Shown: positions 59,377 to 64,000 of the stretch, piece after piece
Numbering within the stretch: position 1 is the first letter of the stretch
How the letters are laid out: each line of letters begins with the position of its first letter
Source of the DNA: Halomonas litopenaei
GTDB lineage: Bacteria > Pseudomonadota > Gammaproteobacteria > Pseudomonadales > Halomonadaceae
Assembly: GCF_017303055.1 (NCBI RefSeq)
Contig: NZ_JAEKJT010000003.1
Span: 620,001-684,000, forward strand
Reading direction: 5' to 3'
DNA length: 64,000 bases
Position numbers and translations under genes: made by a program
The notes under the pieces: generated by a model
Seen by the model: the letters and a program-made list of their open reading frames with translations, nothing else
Databases searched by the model: none
What the model was told of the DNA's origin: nothing

Positions 59377-60306
59377 ATGCATTGGACCCTGGACCAGATT
59401 CAGCTGTTCATCGCCTGCGCCGAGCAGGGCTCGTTCTCGGCCGCCGCGCGTCACCTTGGGCGTGCGCAATCGGCGGTAAGTACCGGCATTTCCCATCTTG
59501 AGCTGGACCTTGACTGCGAGCTGTTCGATCGCCGTTCGCGCTCCCCCACCCTGACCGCAGCGGGCCATGCGCTACTGCCGGAAGCCAGAGCCGTACAAGC
59601 GCAGTGCGAACGACTCAACGCCCGTGCGGCGACCCTGGCACAGGGCGAAGAGGCCCAGCTGGTGGTGGCCATGCATGAAGCCTTGATCGAGATGCCCCCG
59701 GTGGACGCGACGCTGGAGGCCCTTGCCGAGCATTACCCCGCACTGTCGCTGACCCTGCTGTACGGCGCCCAGGGGGACGTCGCCGAATGGGTTGAGCAGG
59801 GCACCGCCCACCTGGGCATTCTGCTCAGTCAGGTGCATGCGGCAGGCCCCCTCGAGGGCAGTCGCATCGCCCACCTGAAGCAGCGTTGGGTGGTAGGAAG
59901 CACTCACCCCCTGGCCCAGCAGGCAGCGGTAACGCCGTCGGCCTTGGCCAGCTATCGACAGCTGATGATGGCGTCACGCCATAGCGAGGCGACGGCACCG
60001 CCCCACACCGAGCCTTGCCTGAGCCCCATGCACTGGCGCCTCAATAGCTTCTATTCCATGGCGGAGCTGACGGCCCGCGGACTCGGCTGGTCGCTGGTAC
60101 CGGAGCACGTGGCAGACTATCCGCCTTTTCGCGACAAGCTGCAGACGCTGACAGGACCGGGCCTTGGCGAGCCCCCGAGCATCGAGGTCGAAACGGTCAT
60201 TCGCCGCGATGCCGCCAAGGGCCCTATCGCCCGCTGGCTGGTCGCCACCCTGGGCGAGAACTTCCGCGCCGTCAGCCATAGCCTGACCGCCCCCGGCGCC
60301 CGCTGA
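59377..60306 (+). CDS. LysR-family regulator, probably of the PACE/EmrE pair
   Basis: The 309-residue LTTR has the HTH MHWTLDQIQLFIACAEQGSF, SAAARHLGRAQSAVSTGISH and the effector core. Its divergent placement next to a PACE gene parallels AceR, an activator of aceI that senses biocides or polyamines. Ligand is inferred. Confidence 0.9.
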   Translation: MHWTLDQIQLFIACAEQGSFSAAARHLGRAQSAVSTGISHLELDLDCELFDRRSRSPTLTAAGHALLPEARAVQAQCERLNARAATLAQGEEAQLVVAMHEALIEMPPVDATLEALAEHYPALSLTLLYGAQGDVAEWVEQGTAHLGILLSQVHAAGPLEGSRIAHLKQRWVVGSTHPLAQQAAVTPSALASYRQLMMASRHSEATAPPHTEPCLSPMHWRLNSFYSMAELTARGLGWSLVPEHVADYPPFRDKLQTLTGPGLGEPPSIEVETVIRRDAAKGPIARWLVATLGENFRAVSHSLTAPGAR

Positions 60307-60315
60307 CCCCGTCCG

Positions 60316-61005
60316 CTAGGGGGTTGGCATCAGCTGGGGGCGATGATCGAGCGTGGCGACCAGGCGCCACAGAGGTTGGTGGTGCTCGTGGTACTTGCGC
60401 TCGAAATGGGTCATCGGTGCTGCGCCGGGGTCGTGGGCCTCGACCGGCGCCGACACTCCAGTGGCCAGAGCCACCGCGGCGGCAAACTCCTCGACGTAGA
60501 CCCTCCAGTTGGAGCGCACCTCAAGCCTCCCGCCCAACCCCACAATGGCCGGGAACACCGGGTGCCCGTGCCAGCGATGCTTCAGCTGGACCGACTTCGG
60601 GTAGGGATTGGGGTACAGCAGATAGTGCCGCTCGGGCTGCCAGCCCGTCGCCAGGGCCAGACGCCAGAAATCCACCAGGTCAGCACGCACCAGCAAGGCA
60701 TTGTCCGGCAGCGGCCCATGGTCCCTGGACAGGCGGTCGGCGCTGCGGTCGACGCCGATTACGCTGTGCTCGGGAAACTGCTCGGCCAGCCTGCGTGTCG
60801 ACAGACCGACACCACAGCAGGCATCGAGAATAAGCCCTCGCTCACCCTGGGAGCGACGCCAGGCCTCGGCATCGTCAAAGGCGTCTCGGGTGTGCTGAGC
60901 CAAAGGCTTGCGCCAGACATGGGACAGGCCACGAGTGACCCTGCGCAGCAGGTCCTCGTGAGGGCCGGTCTGGGCGGAGGTCACGATACGGGGAACATCA
61001 GACAT
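60316..61005 (-). CDS. TrmB-like SAM-dependent methyltransferase
   Basis: The 229-residue protein has the SAM-binding motif ILDACCGVGLSTRRLAE, GVDRSADRLSRD and the TrmB-like YLLYPNPYPKSVQLKHRWHG. TrmB makes m7G46 in tRNA. The motif is diverged from the usual PDPWPKxRHxKRR and the protein has an unusual long N-terminus, so it may be a paralogue with a different substrate. The ATG at 61005 has only a weak GAGACC site. Confidence 0.82.
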   Translation of the reverse strand: MSDVPRIVTSAQTGPHEDLLRRVTRGLSHVWRKPLAQHTRDAFDDAEAWRRSQGERGLILDACCGVGLSTRRLAEQFPEHSVIGVDRSADRLSRDHGPLPDNALLVRADLVDFWRLALATGWQPERHYLLYPNPYPKSVQLKHRWHGHPVFPAIVGLGGRLEVRSNWRVYVEEFAAAVALATGVSAPVEAHDPGAAPMTHFERKYHEHHQPLWRLVATLDHRPQLMPTP

Positions 61006-61525
61006 ATGCGGTCTCGAGCGGGGAAAGCGGCAACAGCGACATGCTGCCGTGAATAGCACAGCCAGTGTACCAAAGCCCCGGTAAGTGAGCAGGTACAGAC
61101 GCCTCAGCCCAATGCTCGCCAGCGCAAGGGCAACGGCGCCACTCTCACCATGTGCAACACCTTGCAACACACCTGGTGCACGCTGTCGCAGCAGCACTGT
61201 CGCCCTGCTCACGCATGACGAAGGACCGACCAGGTGCTAACATCGCTGGCCTGAAATCCTATCCCGTGGCAATATCGAACGGCGTTTTGCTTGGGACACG
61301 GGCAGCATCGCGCGAGGCACGACTCCTCGCCACCTTGGCATCGAGGCATGAACACCAGCAGCACTGAAGCCAGACCGCCGAATCCACGGATTCCCGCTTC
61401 TGGCCTGTTGGCGTCACCTCGACCAAGGGCAGCACTGACGTGCTGATCTGCCCGGGTCTTCATCAGCGCCGTTTTCTGCGCTCCCAGAGCGAGCCTTTCA
61501 CCCGCTTCAATACGAGGACTCCGGC
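61006..61525. other. Intergenic region between the TrmB-like gene and fabY
   Basis: This 520-bp gap is the divergent control region. Short frames inside are Cys/Arg-rich and lack ribosome-binding sites. No promoter, repeat or RNA gene stood out. Confidence 0.5.
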
Positions 61526-63939
<2,414 letters not shown>

Positions 63940-64000
63940 CCATCACACTGGGATTTGACGCTGCGGATGCCTCTTGCGCTGCAGGACTGATCCCGTTGAT

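Overview
This is a GC-rich gammaproteobacterial chromosome segment. The best fit is a halophilic member of the Halomonadaceae (Halomonas-like): many proteins are acidic, most genes start with a clear AGGA/GGAG ribosome-binding site, the housekeeping genes (tas, yaaA, glnE, dgkA, dacB, coaD, fabY) are of gammaproteobacterial type, and a phaB-type PHB reductase lies at the left edge. The genus is inferred from gene content only. No insertion sequence, prophage, CRISPR array, rRNA gene or obvious pseudogene was seen.

Layout. Positions 1-24,700 are mostly housekeeping and small stress genes: partial phaB, a lone initiator tRNA with its own promoter and terminator, cnoX, a PatB/MalY lyase, a solitary HNH protein, ybaK, a LOG protein, a quinone reductase, tas, yaaA, a Tim44-domain protein, a periplasmic alpha-carbonic anhydrase between two acidic lipoproteins, an aldehyde dehydrogenase, adhE, an AraC regulator with an amidase, and a DUF1992 gene.

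Positions 24,900-49,400 hold a nearly complete beta-ketoadipate pathway for aromatic catabolism. The catechol branch is one leftward run of 12 genes: catB-catC-catA-benA-benB-benC-[five-gene branched-chain-type ABC importer]-benD-benE, with a divergent LysR gene (catR) and BenM/CatM-type sites between catR and catB. The protocatechuate branch comprises pcaHG (behind a perfect PcaQ palindrome), pcaQ, pcaI-pcaJ-pcaF-pcaDC (fused lactonase/decarboxylase), and pcaB divergent from an IclR regulator (pcaR/pcaU). GTTC/GAAC palindromes lie upstream of both pcaI and pcaB. Benzoate goes to catechol and 4-hydroxybenzoate or quinate derivatives to protocatechuate. Both converge on 3-oxoadipate enol-lactone, and PcaD, a CatIJ-type CoA-transferase and PcaF finish to succinyl-CoA and acetyl-CoA. 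An AEC transporter, a DMT transporter, a Gfo/Idh oxidoreductase and a class II dehydroquinase (aroQ) with a coupled 54-codon gene follow and may feed quinate/shikimate-type compounds into the pathway.

Positions 53,300-64,000 return to core functions: glnE, dgkA, dacB (PBP4), a coupled EmrE/PACE efflux pair with a divergent LysR regulator, a TrmB-like methyltransferase, fabY and coaD.

The most unusual sequence-level features are (1) many short tandem repeat arrays, unit 12-22 bp and often 14 bp, sitting at gene boundaries, several in leaders where they repeat AGGA-like motifs and two spanning stop codons; (2) a strong intrinsic terminator between a candidate promoter and the start codon of the carbonic anhydrase gene; and (3) an ABC importer embedded inside the benABC-benDE operon.
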